From: Sphingomonas sp. PsM26
Lineage (GTDB): Bacteria; Pseudomonadota; Alphaproteobacteria; Sphingomonadales; Sphingomonadaceae
DNA: 64,000 nt
Direction of reading: 5' to 3'
Assembly (NCBI GenBank): GCA_030433805.1
Contig: JARUXA010000007.1
Coordinates: forward strand, 1-64,000
Below are positions 24,738 through 34,413 of the stretch, piece after piece (positions within the stretch are counted from its first letter, which is position 1; each line of letters starts with the position of its first letter). The position numbers and the translations under genes were made by a program. Under the pieces are notes generated by a model. That model was not told where the DNA came from, did not search any database, and saw only the letters and a program-made list of their open reading frames with translations.

Positions 24738-26042
24738 ATGCACCCACTTCCCCCCTTTCCCTGGATCGACGTCGCGATCATCTTCGCGCTCATCCTGCTC
24801 AACGGCGTTTTCGCCATGTCCGAACTTGCCATCGTTTCCGCGCGCAAGGCGCGGCTCGATGCGATGGCGCGCAGCGGAAAGCGTGGCGCGCGCGTTGCGC
24901 TGACGCTGGCGGCGGACCCCGGCAAGTTCCTTTCGACCACGCAGATCGGGATCACGCTGATCGGCATCCTGTCGGGTGCCTATTCGGGCGCGAGCCTTGG
25001 CGGCCCGGTCGGCGCGCGGCTTCAGTTCTTGGGGCTCGGCACCGAGCTGACGCAGACGATCGGCTTTGCGCTGGTCATCGGCATCACGACCTATGCCTCG
25101 CTGGTGATCGGCGAACTTGTCCCCAAGCAGATTGCGCTCCGCGCGCCCGAGCCGATCGCCGCGGTGATGGCGGGGCCGCTGCTGGGGCTCGCCTGGGCGA
25201 CCGCACCGGTGGTGTGGCTGCTTGATTCGTCCTCGGGCCTGTTGTTTCGCCTGATGCGGATGAAACGCGAGACCGAAGAGCATGTCACCGCCGAGGAACT
25301 CCACCTGATTGTCGCCGAGGCCTCCAAATCGGGGGTGATCGAGGAACATGAACGCTCGATCATCTCGGGTGTCGTCCGGCTCGCGGACCGCCCGGTGCGC
25401 GAAGTGATGACGCCGCGCACCGACATCGAATGGATCGACGCGACGCTCGACGAGATGGGCATCCGCGCCGCGCTGATGACCGCATCGCACAGCCGCCTGC
25501 CGGTAACCGAGGGATCGGTCGATACGGTGATCGGCGTGGTGCAGGCGCGCGACATTGCGGTGGCATTGTTCAAGGGCCAGCCGCTCGACGTCCGTGCGCT
25601 GATGCGGCAGGCACCGGTCGTGCTCGACCAGATCGACGCGATGGACGCGCTCGACGCGCTGCGCCAGGCGGAAGTGCCGATGGCGCTGATCCATGACGAA
25701 TACGGGCATTTCGAGGGAATTGTGACGCCGGCCGACCTGCTCGCCGCGATCGCAGGTGAGTTCGCGTCGGATTCGGACCCCGAGGAAGCCCCTTCGGTCG
25801 TCACGCGCGACGACGGGTCGTTGCTGGTCGCCGGACAGATGGCAGCGGATGCGCTGGCGGAACGGCTCGGCATCGATCTGCCCGAGGACCGCGATTATGC
25901 GACGGTTGCGGGTCTCGCGCTCGCGGTATTCCGCCATTTGCCGGGCGAGGGAGAGAGCTTCGTCGAGCAGGGCTGGAAGTTCGAAGTGGTCGACCTCGAT
26001 GGCCGCCGGATCGACAAGCTGTTGGTCAGCGAAGTCGGGTAA
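24738..26042 (+). CDS. CNNM/CorC family (hemolysin-like) membrane protein
   Basis: 434 residues from ATG 24738 (MHPLPPF), where the first membrane helix begins directly; the open frame reaches 24684. Domains: DUF21/CNNM transmembrane region (about 5-195), two CBS domains (about 215-335, 'REVMTPRTDIEWID', 'HDEYGHFEGIVTPADLL') and the C-terminal CorC_HlyC domain (about 350-434). Family members are linked to Mg2+/Co2+ efflux; the old hemolysin label is not supported by function. Confidence 0.9.
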   Translation: MHPLPPFPWIDVAIIFALILLNGVFAMSELAIVSARKARLDAMARSGKRGARVALTLAADPGKFLSTTQIGITLIGILSGAYSGASLGGPVGARLQFLGLGTELTQTIGFALVIGITTYASLVIGELVPKQIALRAPEPIAAVMAGPLLGLAWATAPVVWLLDSSSGLLFRLMRMKRETEEHVTAEELHLIVAEASKSGVIEEHERSIISGVVRLADRPVREVMTPRTDIEWIDATLDEMGIRAALMTASHSRLPVTEGSVDTVIGVVQARDIAVALFKGQPLDVRALMRQAPVVLDQIDAMDALDALRQAEVPMALIHDEYGHFEGIVTPADLLAAIAGEFASDSDPEEAPSVVTRDDGSLLVAGQMAADALAERLGIDLPEDRDYATVAGLALAVFRHLPGEGESFVEQGWKFEVVDLDGRRIDKLLVSEVG

Positions 26043-26065
26043 CACGCTGTTACGCTACTCGCCGT

Positions 26066-26218
26066 TCCGCTTCCCCGGCGGAGGCCAACGCGCTGTACGA
26101 CACCCACTGTTCCGCTTCCCCGGCGAAGGCCGGGGCCCAGTCGCGGAACGACGGTAACGGGGCGGTGCGCTCGATGACGCTGGGCATCGCGCTTGGGCCC
26201 CGGCCTTCGTCGGGGAAG
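26066..26218. repeat. Dispersed palindromic repeat plus decayed half-copy
   Basis: Full inverted repeat 26115-26218 with arms CTTCCCCGGCGAAGGCCGGG and the complement CCCGGCCTTCGTCGGGGAAG. Directly before it, 26066-26089 holds a degenerate half-unit (CTTCCCCGGCGGAGGCC). The element separates the CNNM gene from the convergent HhH gene. Confidence 0.8.
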
Positions 26219-26263
26219 GGCATGTCAGGTGTCCGTCAGCTTCATCCGTTCCAGACGGCGCGC

Positions 26264-26971
26264 CTACCCGCCCAGTTTTCCGAACTGCGCCTCATACCCT
26301 GCGCGGTCGCCTGCGCTGAGCAGCTTGGCCTGTTCGATCCACCGATCGCGTGCCATCCGCCCGCGAAATACCCCGAGCTTGGCGTCGAGCGCTTCGGCGT
26401 CGGCCGGGCTGAGCGCGGCGATCTGGTCGACCTGCGTGATCCCGAAATCGGCGAGCGTCGTGGCGAGCTTTGGGCCGAGACCCTTGATCTGCGTGAGCTC
26501 GCTTGCGGCCGGAGCGGCGGTGGTCGGCTGGGGCACCGGCGCAGGGGTCGGTGCCGCATCGCTAGCCGGGGCCGGCGCGGGCATGGGCGCGGAACTCGGG
26601 ACAGGGATCCGGGCTGCTACCGGGGGTGTCGTGTGGGGTGGTGTCGGCGCGGGGGCAGGTGCCGCCGTGCGCTCGGCGGGTGCGGGCGCCGTTGCGGGCG
26701 CGGGCCGTTCGGGCACGTCCTCCGACGGGGTCGCGACCTGGGTACCGTCCGGGGAGACGCTCGGCTCCTGGGTCGCGCCGTTCGCCTCGGCGATCTCGAA
26801 ATTACGTTCGACCTGTTTCGCGGCGTTCCTGCGGCGTCGCGCGAGCGTGCTGCCCCACACGATCGTCGCCACGGCCAGCACGGCCAGCACGACCATCAAC
26901 GCGACGTGGACCGTCGTGATCGGCATCATGAAGTCGATCGCCTGGTTGGGGTTTTCGGGCGAGGCGGCCAT
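26264..26971 (-). CDS. Membrane-anchored helix-hairpin-helix protein (COG3743-like)
   Basis: 235 residues. One membrane helix near residues 20-40, a long Pro/Ala-rich linker (about 85-155) and a C-terminal HhH domain: 'LTQIKGLGPKLATTLADFGI', 'QIAALSPADAEALD' and 'RDRWIEQAKLL'. The COG3743 name calls these flap-endonuclease-like, but no nuclease residues are visible, so DNA binding or a structural role is safer. AGGAG lies six nt before the ATG. Confidence 0.8.
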   Translation of the reverse strand: MAASPENPNQAIDFMMPITTVHVALMVVLAVLAVATIVWGSTLARRRRNAAKQVERNFEIAEANGATQEPSVSPDGTQVATPSEDVPERPAPATAPAPAERTAAPAPAPTPPHTTPPVAARIPVPSSAPMPAPAPASDAAPTPAPVPQPTTAAPAASELTQIKGLGPKLATTLADFGITQVDQIAALSPADAEALDAKLGVFRGRMARDRWIEQAKLLSAGDRAGYEAQFGKLGG

Positions 26972-27040
26972 CGGATACTCCTACATAAGTCGGGTTGTCC
27001 TAGCGCACGCCATCCGCCGCCGTCGCGCGAAAACGCCTGC

Positions 27041-28306
27041 TCAGTCGCCCGCGCGCGCGATTTCGCGCCAGCCGATGTCGCGTCGGCAGAAGCCGGTGGG
27101 GAAGGCGATTGCATCGACGCCGCGATACGCCGCATCGCGCGCGGTGCCGATCGTGTCGCCGAGGCCAGTCACCGCAAGCACGCGTCCGCCCGCTGCGACG
27201 ATCCCGCTATCGGTCGCGCGCGTGCCCGCCTGGAACACGATCGCGCCGGTCACCTCAGCGTTCGAGATCCCGTCGATCGCGCCCCCCGCCGCGGGTGTGC
27301 CCGGATAGCCGTTCGCCGCGAGCACCACCGTCAGCGCCACCGCATCGCGCCACTGCGCCGCGCCATGATCGGCCAGCGTGCCGCCCGCGACCGCGAGCAG
27401 GATCGGCACCAGGTCGGATTCGAGCCGCGCCATCAGCACCTGGCATTCGGGGTCGCCAAAGCGCGCATTATATTCGATCAGCTTGGGGCCGTCCGCGGTC
27501 AGCATTAGCCCGGCATAGAGCACGCCCGAGAACGGCGTCCCCGCCGCCGCCATCGCCGCCACGGTCGGGCGGACGATCTCGTCGAGCGCGCGGCGCTCCA
27601 GTTCGGGGGTCAGCACGCGGGCCGGGCTGTACGCACCCATCCCGCCGGTGTTGGGGCCGGTGTCGCCTTCGCCGACGCGCTTGTGGTCCTGCGCCGAACC
27701 GAACGGCAGGATCGCTTTGCCGTCGGTCAGCACGAACAGGCTGGCTTCCTCGCCCTCTAGGAATTCCTCGATCACCGCCTCGCCGCCGGCGTCCGTGAAC
27801 AGGTCGCGCAGCGCGGCTTCGGCCTCGTCGTGTGTGGTCGCGACCGTCACGCCCTTGCCCGCGGCGAGGCCGTCCGCCTTGACCACCACCGGCACGCCGA
27901 AGCGCGCGAGCGCGCCGAGCCCGGCGTCGAGCGACGTCACATGCGCGTAGCGCGCGGTCGGGATCTGCGCCTGGTCGCACAGCGCCTTGGTGAACGCCTT
28001 CGATCCCTCGAGCTGGGCCGCCGCCTTGTCCGGTCCGAACACCGCGAACCCAGCGCTGCGCAGCGAATCGCCGAGCCCGTCGACCAGCGGCGCTTCCGGC
28101 CCGATCACAATCAGTTCGATCGCGTTGGTCGTGCAAAAGGCAACGGTCGCCGCATGATCGCGCACGTCGAGCGCCACGAGCGTCGCATGTTCCGCAATCC
28201 CCGGGTTGCCCGGCGCGGCAAACAGCGTATCGCACAGCGGCGACTGCGCGAGCTTCCACGCCAGCGCGTGTTCGCGCCCACCCGATCCGATCAGTAGGAT
28301 ATTCAT
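27041..28306 (-). CDS. purD: Phosphoribosylamine-glycine ligase PurD
   Basis: 421 residues from ATG 28306, where the canonical '[20 protein letters not shown]' begins; GAGGG lies about seven nt upstream. ATP-grasp enzyme of step 2 of purine synthesis. Other marks are '[10 protein letters not shown]', '[17 protein letters not shown]' and '[11 protein letters not shown]'. Its start codon overlaps by two bases the divergent xseA start (CATG). Confidence 0.97.
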   Translation of the reverse strand: MNILLIGSGGREHALAWKLAQSPLCDTLFAAPGNPGIAEHATLVALDVRDHAATVAFCTTNAIELIVIGPEAPLVDGLGDSLRSAGFAVFGPDKAAAQLEGSKAFTKALCDQAQIPTARYAHVTSLDAGLGALARFGVPVVVKADGLAAGKGVTVATTHDEAEAALRDLFTDAGGEAVIEEFLEGEEASLFVLTDGKAILPFGSAQDHKRVGEGDTGPNTGGMGAYSPARVLTPELERRALDEIVRPTVAAMAAAGTPFSGVLYAGLMLTADGPKLIEYNARFGDPECQVLMARLESDLVPILLAVAGGTLADHGAAQWRDAVALTVVLAANGYPGTPAAGGAIDGISNAEVTGAIVFQAGTRATDSGIVAAGGRVLAVTGLGDTIGTARDAAYRGVDAIAFPTGFCRRDIGWREIARAGD

Positions 28307-29705
28307 GTCGGACCCTCTTTTTGACGCCGCGGCCCGCCTCCTAGCGGGGGACGGTCCTGCCGACAACGGCCCCGCATCGGCGGGAGCACCGGGCAATTCG
28401 GTGATGAGCGTCGGCGAATTCGCGGGCAAGCTGAAGCGTACGGTCGAAAGCGAGTTCGGCAGCGTGCGGCTGCGTGGCGAAATTTCGGGCTACAAGCGCG
28501 TGGCGTCGGGCCATGCCTATCTGAGCCTCAAGGACGACAGCGCGGTGCTCGACGGCGTGATCTGGAAGGGGCAGGTCGCCGCGCTCGGGTTCCAGCCGCA
28601 GGACGGCGCGGAGGTGATCGTCTCGGGTCGGATCACGACCTATCCGGGGCGTTCCAAATATCAGATCATCATCGACCGGATGGAACTGGCGGGTGAGGGC
28701 GCGTTGATGGCGCTGCTCGAGAAGCTGAAGGCGAAGCTCGCCGCCGAAGGGTTGTTCTCCGCGGACCGCAAACAATTGCTGCCGTTCATGCCGCGGACGA
28801 TCGGCGTCGTGACCTCGCCCACGGGTGCGGTGATCCGCGATATCCTCCACCGGCTCGAGGATCGCTGCCCGACGCATGTGCTGGTGTGGCCGGTCAAGGT
28901 GCAGGGCGCGGGCGCGGCGGAGGAAGTCGCCGCCGCGATCCGCGGGTTCGATGCGATGCCGCCCGAGACGCGCCCCGACCTCGTCATCGTCGCGCGCGGC
29001 GGCGGGTCGATCGAGGATCTGTGGGCGTTCAACGAGGAAGTCGTCGTCCGTGCGCTCGCGGCGTGCAGCATCCCGACGATCTCCGCGATCGGGCACGAGA
29101 CCGACACCACGCTCGCCGATTTCGCCGCCGACCGGCGCGCACCGACGCCGACCGCCGCCGCCGAGATCGCGGTGCCGGTGCTCGAAGACCTGCGCCTGAT
29201 GATCGCGGGCTATGGCCAGCGCACCGGCAAATGCGCGCGCCGCTATCACGACCGCGGGCGCGAGCAACTGACCGCCTTGGTCCGCGTGCTGCCCAAGCGC
29301 GACGCGCTGCTCGGCCCCCAGCGCCAGCGCGCGGACGACGTCGGCGCACGGCTCGACCGCGGGCTCGAACGCCGCGTGACCGTGGCGCGTGGGCAGCTCG
29401 ACCGTTCGGCGGGGGCGCTGCGGCTGTCGACGCTCGAACGCCAGCTGGAACGCGCGCGCGATCGCACCGCGGGAGCGTGGCGGCTGGTCCAGTCGCTGGG
29501 GCCCAACAGCATCCTCGACCGTGGCTATGCGTTCGTCTCGACCAGGGCAGCTGCAGGCGGGGAGGTTGTCGGTTCTGCGGCGGCGGCGCGCACCGCCGGG
29601 GCCGTGACGCTCCACTTCCGCGACGGCGAGGTCGATGCCAAGGTTGAGCGCGGCGGCGGCAAGGCCTATGCTGGCAAACCCGGCGACCAGCCGACCTTGT
29701 TGTAA
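28305..29705 (+). CDS. xseA: Exodeoxyribonuclease VII large subunit
   Basis: 466 residues. N-terminal OB fold ('[20 protein letters not shown]'), a central catalytic domain with '[17 protein letters not shown]' and '[16 protein letters not shown]', and a long helical C-terminus. ATG 28305 has AGGA five nt upstream; the open frame to 28206 overlaps purD. It degrades single-stranded DNA with the small subunit XseB, which is not here. Confidence 0.96.
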   Translation: MSDPLFDAAARLLAGDGPADNGPASAGAPGNSVMSVGEFAGKLKRTVESEFGSVRLRGEISGYKRVASGHAYLSLKDDSAVLDGVIWKGQVAALGFQPQDGAEVIVSGRITTYPGRSKYQIIIDRMELAGEGALMALLEKLKAKLAAEGLFSADRKQLLPFMPRTIGVVTSPTGAVIRDILHRLEDRCPTHVLVWPVKVQGAGAAEEVAAAIRGFDAMPPETRPDLVIVARGGGSIEDLWAFNEEVVVRALAACSIPTISAIGHETDTTLADFAADRRAPTPTAAAEIAVPVLEDLRLMIAGYGQRTGKCARRYHDRGREQLTALVRVLPKRDALLGPQRQRADDVGARLDRGLERRVTVARGQLDRSAGALRLSTLERQLERARDRTAGAWRLVQSLGPNSILDRGYAFVSTRAAAGGEVVGSAAAARTAGAVTLHFRDGEVDAKVERGGGKAYAGKPGDQPTLL

Positions 29706-29732
29706 CCGCTCTTGCTCGAAAGCCCCCAGTCG

Positions 29733-29942
29733 ATGCTCATGTCCAACAGCGATCGCGCGGCACGCCTCCACTTCATGGCGAACGGCTTTCGCGTGCTGAA
29801 CCCAGGGGATCACGTCGTCTGCGCGGTGTCGGGGTCGCGGATCGCGCTCGATGACCTGCGCTACTGGAGCGTCGCACGGCAGGAAGCCTATGCGACCGCC
29901 GCGCTCGCGACGCAGGCGATGGGCGGCGACGCTGCCGCATAA
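29733..29942 (+). CDS. DUF2093 family protein
   Basis: 69 residues; matches the alphaproteobacterial DUF2093 pattern: 'NGFRVLNPGDHVVCAVSGSR' then 'IALDDLRYWSVARQEAYA'. Function unknown; xseA often neighbours it. ATG 29733 chosen over TTG 29712 (no ribosome site for either). Confidence 0.75.
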   Translation: MLMSNSDRAARLHFMANGFRVLNPGDHVVCAVSGSRIALDDLRYWSVARQEAYATAALATQAMGGDAAA

Positions 29943-30879
29943 GCCGACCCCGGGCGCTGGCCCGGTTCGGGGCATTGCAACGGGGCTTCTCGTCGTCCTG
30001 CTCGGCGGCTGCGCGGTCGTGCCCTCGGCACCACAGGCCGACCGCACTGCTCCGGTGGGCGCTCCCACGACGGTGCGCCCAACGCTCCCGCAGCCAGCCA
30101 GCTCGCCGGAACGCACGGGCTTCGGCTATGCAGGCAGCCGGATGCAGGGCGGGTTGCTGCTCGGCACCGCACCCGATCACACGCGGCAGTTGCTGTTCGA
30201 CGGTGTCGCGATTCCCGTGGCGGCGGACGGTCGGTTCGTCATCGCGTTCGACCGCGATGCCGGGCCGAGCGCCACACTGGCGGCGACGCGCGACGATGGC
30301 GTGGTAATCCGCGATACGCTCAGCATCGCGCCACGCGCCTGGGATATCTCGCGGCTGTCGACGCTCCCCAAGATCCCGCTGCCGCAACCCGAGTTCGACG
30401 CGGTCCGTCCCGCCGAACTCGCGCAGATCGTCGCCGCGCGGCGCATCCGGACCGACGCGCAGGGCTGGCGGCAAGCGTTCGTGTGGCCGACGACCGGGCG
30501 GATCTCGACGCTGTTCGGATCGCAGCGGATCTACCGCAACGGCGAGGCGGGATCCTATCACTCCGGGCTCGACGTCGCCAAGCCGACCGGGTCGGTGATC
30601 GTCGCCCCTGCCGACGGGGTGGTGATCCTCGCGGCGGACCATCCCTTCACGCTCGAGGGGAATCTGCTGATGATCGACCACGGCATGGGGCTGAACAGCG
30701 CGTTCCTGCATCTGTCGGCAATCCAGGTGCGTGTCGGCGAGCATGTCCGGCGCGGCCAGCCGATCGCGCTGTCGGGTGCGACCGGGCGTGCGACGGGGCC
30801 GCATCTGCACTGGAGCCTGCGCTGGCGGGATGCCAAGATCGATCCGTTGCTGGTTGCTGGGCCGATGCCTGCGCAATAA
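29890..30879 (+). CDS. M23 family metallopeptidase lipoprotein
   Basis: 329 residues from ATG 29890, which overlaps the DUF2093 gene by 53 bp. A basic N-terminus and hydrophobic stretch end in a lipobox 'LLGGC' (Cys41), so it is an outer-membrane lipoprotein candidate. C-terminal LytM/peptidase M23 domain (about 210-320) with H224-xxx-D228 ('HSGLD') and H305-x-H307 ('HLH'), the zinc ligands; an active endopeptidase on peptidoglycan cross-links is expected. No other in-frame Met lies between 29890 and the lipobox. Confidence 0.88.
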   Translation: MRPPRSRRRRWAATLPHKPTPGAGPVRGIATGLLVVLLGGCAVVPSAPQADRTAPVGAPTTVRPTLPQPASSPERTGFGYAGSRMQGGLLLGTAPDHTRQLLFDGVAIPVAADGRFVIAFDRDAGPSATLAATRDDGVVIRDTLSIAPRAWDISRLSTLPKIPLPQPEFDAVRPAELAQIVAARRIRTDAQGWRQAFVWPTTGRISTLFGSQRIYRNGEAGSYHSGLDVAKPTGSVIVAPADGVVILAADHPFTLEGNLLMIDHGMGLNSAFLHLSAIQVRVGEHVRRGQPIALSGATGRATGPHLHWSLRWRDAKIDPLLVAGPMPAQ

Positions 30880-30910
30880 TAATACGCGACCAATGGGTAT
30901 GTGATTGGTC

Positions 30911-30928
30911 TGTTGCACGATTGTAACA
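30911..30928. promoter_or_regulatory. Dyad TGTTGCA-N4-TGTAACA upstream of TBDR 1
   Basis: TGTTGCA (30911-30917), CGAT, TGTAACA (30922-30928). It is one of five similar 18-bp dyads in this window, 146 bp before the receptor start. See also 34232, 42496, 46067 and 52129. Confidence 0.55.
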
Positions 30929-31056
30929 GTATACAGTTATTTGGATGTGCCCGTTTACATCATAAGGGGCAGGATACAGTCTCGCCTCATCAGGTCAGGC
31001 CGAAAGGCCGGATCTTAACGGTGCGCCAGGGGGGTGCATCAGGGGGAATATCGAAC

Positions 31057-34000
31057 ATGAATCCAACGAACAGCATGACTCTGTCTCGTCTGCGTCAGAG
31101 CGCGGCGCCGGTGGCGCTCGCCATGGCATTTGCGGCCGCGCCTGTCTGGGCGCAAACCGCCCCGGCGACGACGCCGTCCGAGCAGACCGCACCTGCATCG
31201 GTGCAGGCACCGTTGCCGACCAGCCCGGAAACCGCCGCACCCGACCAGGACATCGTCGTCACCGGGTCGCTGTTCCGTCGCACCAATACCGAAACGCCTT
31301 CGCCCGTCACCGTCATAACCAGTGAATCGCTGGCGCGCGCCGGCATCACCAACATCAACGACGCGATCCGCTCGGTCTCGGCCGATGGCGCCGGCTCGAT
31401 CTCGACCGGCTTCCAGGGTGGCTTCTCCGCTGGCGGCGCGGCGGTTTCGCTGCGTGGTCTCGGCGTTTCGTCGACGCTAGTGCTGATCGACGGTCTGCGC
31501 TCGACCAACTTCCCGCTCAACGATGACGGCCATAACGCCTATGTCGATCTCAACTCGATCCCGTTCAGCGCGGTCGACCGGGTCGAAGTCCTCAAGGACG
31601 GCGCTTCGTCGACGTACGGCGCGGATGCGATCGGCGGCGTCGTCAACATCATCATGAAGAAGAACGTCGTCGGCGTCAGCGGGACTGCAGAGGGCGGCGT
31701 TTCCGAGAAGGGCGACGGATCGCGCTATCGTGCCAATCTGACTGCCGGTATCGGCGATTACGAACGCCAGGGCTTCAACTTCTACGTCAACGGCGAATAT
31801 CAGCGCGACAGCGCAATTTCGGTGCAGGACCGCGGCTTTCCGTTCAACACCACCGATCTGAGCTCGATCGGCGGAAGCGATCTCAACACCGCGGATAGCG
31901 CGCTGACGACCGCGACGGTCAACGCCGTCGTTCGTCGCACGAACCAGACCAACCTCAACGATCCGTTCACCGGCGGCACTGTCGCAACGGGCCAGTACAC
32001 CACGCTGAACCTGACCAATTGCGCGGGCGGCACCTACACGGTCGCCGGTGCAGCCGGCGGCGTCGGCTGCAAGCATAACAACACCTACGAATATTCGCAG
32101 ATCCAGCCGCAGCAGACCCGCTACTCGTTCACGGGCCGGTTGAGCCTGCGCGTCAGCGACAATGTCGAAGGCTATATCACCGGCAGCTACTCGCACAGCC
32201 AGGTGCTGATCCGCACCGCGGCACCCGCCATCCGTCAGCGCCAGCCTTATGGCGCCGCGCCGACCCAGGCATCGAGCGCACCCGGTATCGTGCTCCCGGT
32301 CTATGTCTGCGCAGCGGGCACCAACTGCTCGATCGCAGCGGATCGTCGCCTCAACCCGAACAACCCTTATGCCGCTGCCTTCGCTGGCGATCCCGCCAAC
32401 GGCGCAGCGCGCATCTACTATCTGTTCGGCGACATTCCGGCCTCGACCAACCGTACCAATGAAGTCATCCGCGGGGCCGCTGGCCTGCACGGCAGCTTCG
32501 GCGGCGGGTTCGACTGGCGAGTCGATGCGGTCGGCGCGCGCGACAATTTCAACATCGTGTCGAACGGCACGATCAACATCGCGGGCTTGCGCCAGGCGGT
32601 GAACACGGGGGCGTACAACTTCGTCAACCCCGAGTTGAACAGCGCCGCGGTCCGCCAGTTGATCTCGCCGACGCTCAGCGTACCGTCCTACACCTCGATG
32701 GTGTCGCTCGACGCTTCGGTCAGCAAGTCGCTGTTCGAACTGCCCGGTGGTCCGTTGCAGGTCGCGGTCGGCGGGCAGGTCCGTCGTGAGGTTGCCAACA
32801 ACAACAGCCTCAACCCGAACCTCGAGAATTACGGCAACACTTCGGCGGCGTTCGGCCAGCATACGGTTTCGGCAGGCTATGTCGAACTTCAGGCACCCGT
32901 GCTCGATACGCTCGAAATCAACGCTTCGGGCCGCTACGATCACTATTCCGAAGGGTTCGGACGCTTCTCGCCCAAGATCGGCGCCAAGTTCACCCCGATC
33001 AAGCAGATCGCGATCCGCGGGACCTATTCGCAGGGCTTCCGCGCCCCGACCTTCGCCGAGAGCAACCCGCGCAGCAGCTTCGCCGGCTTCGTGTCCTTCA
33101 ACCCGCCGTGCAACTTCGTCCTGGCGCATGGCGGCACCGGTACGCTTCAGTCGTGCACCGGCGGCGGCAACCCGTACAACAACTCGTACAGCGTTGGCGG
33201 CGGCAGCACCGGCAACCCCAATCTGAAGCCCGAGAAGTCGCGCAGCTTCACCGCAGGTACGGTGATCCAGCCGATCCCGCAGGTCAGCTTCACAGTCGAT
33301 TATTACAACGTCAAGAAGAGCGACGTGATCGTGACCGGCCCGCAGGCATCGACCGCGCGGAACAACTACTTCGCGGGGCTGCCGCTCCCGGCCGGCTACA
33401 CCGTCTCGGCGGTCGACGCGGTCGACCCGCTGTTCCCGAACGCGCTGCCACGCGTGCTCGTGATCAACGTGCCGTACGTCAACGCGGCCAACATCGCGAC
33501 CGAGGGTCTCGACTTCGGTGCGCAGGCTTCCATCCCGCTCGGCGGCGGGGCGCGCTTCTCGAGCCGGCTCGATGTCACCGCGATCCTGAAATACAATCAG
33601 GACAACGGCGACGGCGTGATCCAAAAGTTCGTCGGGACGCTTGGGCCATATGAGCTGTCGTCGGGTGCAGGCACCCCGCGGATCCGCGGCAACTGGCAGA
33701 ACACGCTGGAAGTGGGCCCGGTCTCGCTGTCGGCGACGACCTATTACGTCTCGCGGATCAAGTCGGTCGCTGCCGACGAAATAGCACCGGACGATAATGG
33801 TAACATCGACCTGTCGTGCGCGAACAACCTGTATTCCTCGCCGACCGGTGAGGGGAACAACTTCTGCTACATCCGTCGCTTCATCTACGCGGATCTCAAC
33901 CTGGCGGTGCAGGTCAACGACAAGTTCACGTTCAGCGTCAACGTGGGCAACTTCACCAACGAGAAGGCACCGATCGCACCGGCATCCTACTCGGGGGTCA

Positions 34001-34074
34001 ACTACCTGCCGACCTGGCATTATGCCGGCGTCATCGGGCGGACGTTCCGCGCCGGCGCTTCGTTCAAGTTCTGA
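31057..34074 (+). CDS. TonB-dependent receptor (type A)
   Basis: 1005 residues from ATG 31057 (AGGGGG ten nt upstream). Signal peptide of about 33 residues (VWAQ). The plug domain begins 'DQDIVVTGSLFRRTNTETPS' and continues 'VSLRGLGVSSTLVLIDGLR' and 'DRVEVLKDGASSTYGADAIGG'. A long beta-barrel ends in the terminal aromatic 'GASFKF'. Outer-membrane importer of large or scarce substrates, energised by TonB. Substrate is unknown. It is paralogous to the receptor at 46243 (same plug and 'YDHYS.G.GRFSPKIGAKF' region). A hairpin follows it. Confidence 0.95.
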   Translation: MNPTNSMTLSRLRQSAAPVALAMAFAAAPVWAQTAPATTPSEQTAPASVQAPLPTSPETAAPDQDIVVTGSLFRRTNTETPSPVTVITSESLARAGITNINDAIRSVSADGAGSISTGFQGGFSAGGAAVSLRGLGVSSTLVLIDGLRSTNFPLNDDGHNAYVDLNSIPFSAVDRVEVLKDGASSTYGADAIGGVVNIIMKKNVVGVSGTAEGGVSEKGDGSRYRANLTAGIGDYERQGFNFYVNGEYQRDSAISVQDRGFPFNTTDLSSIGGSDLNTADSALTTATVNAVVRRTNQTNLNDPFTGGTVATGQYTTLNLTNCAGGTYTVAGAAGGVGCKHNNTYEYSQIQPQQTRYSFTGRLSLRVSDNVEGYITGSYSHSQVLIRTAAPAIRQRQPYGAAPTQASSAPGIVLPVYVCAAGTNCSIAADRRLNPNNPYAAAFAGDPANGAARIYYLFGDIPASTNRTNEVIRGAAGLHGSFGGGFDWRVDAVGARDNFNIVSNGTINIAGLRQAVNTGAYNFVNPELNSAAVRQLISPTLSVPSYTSMVSLDASVSKSLFELPGGPLQVAVGGQVRREVANNNSLNPNLENYGNTSAAFGQHTVSAGYVELQAPVLDTLEINASGRYDHYSEGFGRFSPKIGAKFTPIKQIAIRGTYSQGFRAPTFAESNPRSSFAGFVSFNPPCNFVLAHGGTGTLQSCTGGGNPYNNSYSVGGGSTGNPNLKPEKSRSFTAGTVIQPIPQVSFTVDYYNVKKSDVIVTGPQASTARNNYFAGLPLPAGYTVSAVDAVDPLFPNALPRVLVINVPYVNAANIATEGLDFGAQASIPLGGGARFSSRLDVTAILKYNQDNGDGVIQKFVGTLGPYELSSGAGTPRIRGNWQNTLEVGPVSLSATTYYVSRIKSVAADEIAPDDNGNIDLSCANNLYSSPTGEGNNFCYIRRFIYADLNLAVQVNDKFTFSVNVGNFTNEKAPIAPASYSGVNYLPTWHYAGVIGRTFRAGASFKF

Positions 34075-34117
34075 ACGATCCGGCCCGGTTCACCCGGGGA
34101 TCACGACCTACCAGAGC

Positions 34118-34146
34118 GAGGCGGAAAGCAATTTCCGCCTCGTTTG
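34118..34146 (+). terminator. Hairpin after TBDR 1
   Basis: Perfect 10-bp stem GAGGCGGAAA / TTTCCGCCTC with a GCAA loop, then GTTTG. The T-run is weak, but this is probably the end of the TBDR 1 transcript. Confidence 0.6.
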
Positions 34147-34413
34147 CGTTGGGGTGATGCCAGTCTCACGCGGCGTTCCGGCGTGTCCTGATCCGCCGTA
34201 CTCCGAACGAATGATTGCCTTCCCGTAACGTTGTTGCAAAATTGCTACATCGCAGCAAAAACACAAAAAGGTCCACGGCGGCCACTTTACAGTAGACCGA
34301 TGTAACTGCATCTTTTCCCCAAGCACACAAAAGATGCTGATCGGACGTCATTCTTTTGAATGACGTACATTTCCGCACATTTCGTATGTGACGGTAATAA
34401 AGGGGAAACTTTC
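34147..34413 (+). promoter_or_regulatory. Leader region of TBDR 2
   Basis: Gene-free. It contains the dyad at 34232-34249, an A-rich tract with 'CTTTACAG' at 34285, and AAGGGGAAA as ribosome site just before the ATG at 34414. The start lies about 165 bp beyond the dyad, so the mRNA may have a long leader. Confidence 0.5.
34232..34249. promoter_or_regulatory. Dyad TGTTGCA-N4-TGCTACA upstream of TBDR 2
   Basis: TGTTGCA (34232-34238), AAAT, TGCTACA (34243-34249), imperfectly symmetric. 182 bp before the receptor ATG, close to the spacing seen for TBDR 3 (177) and TBDR 4 (176). Confidence 0.6.
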
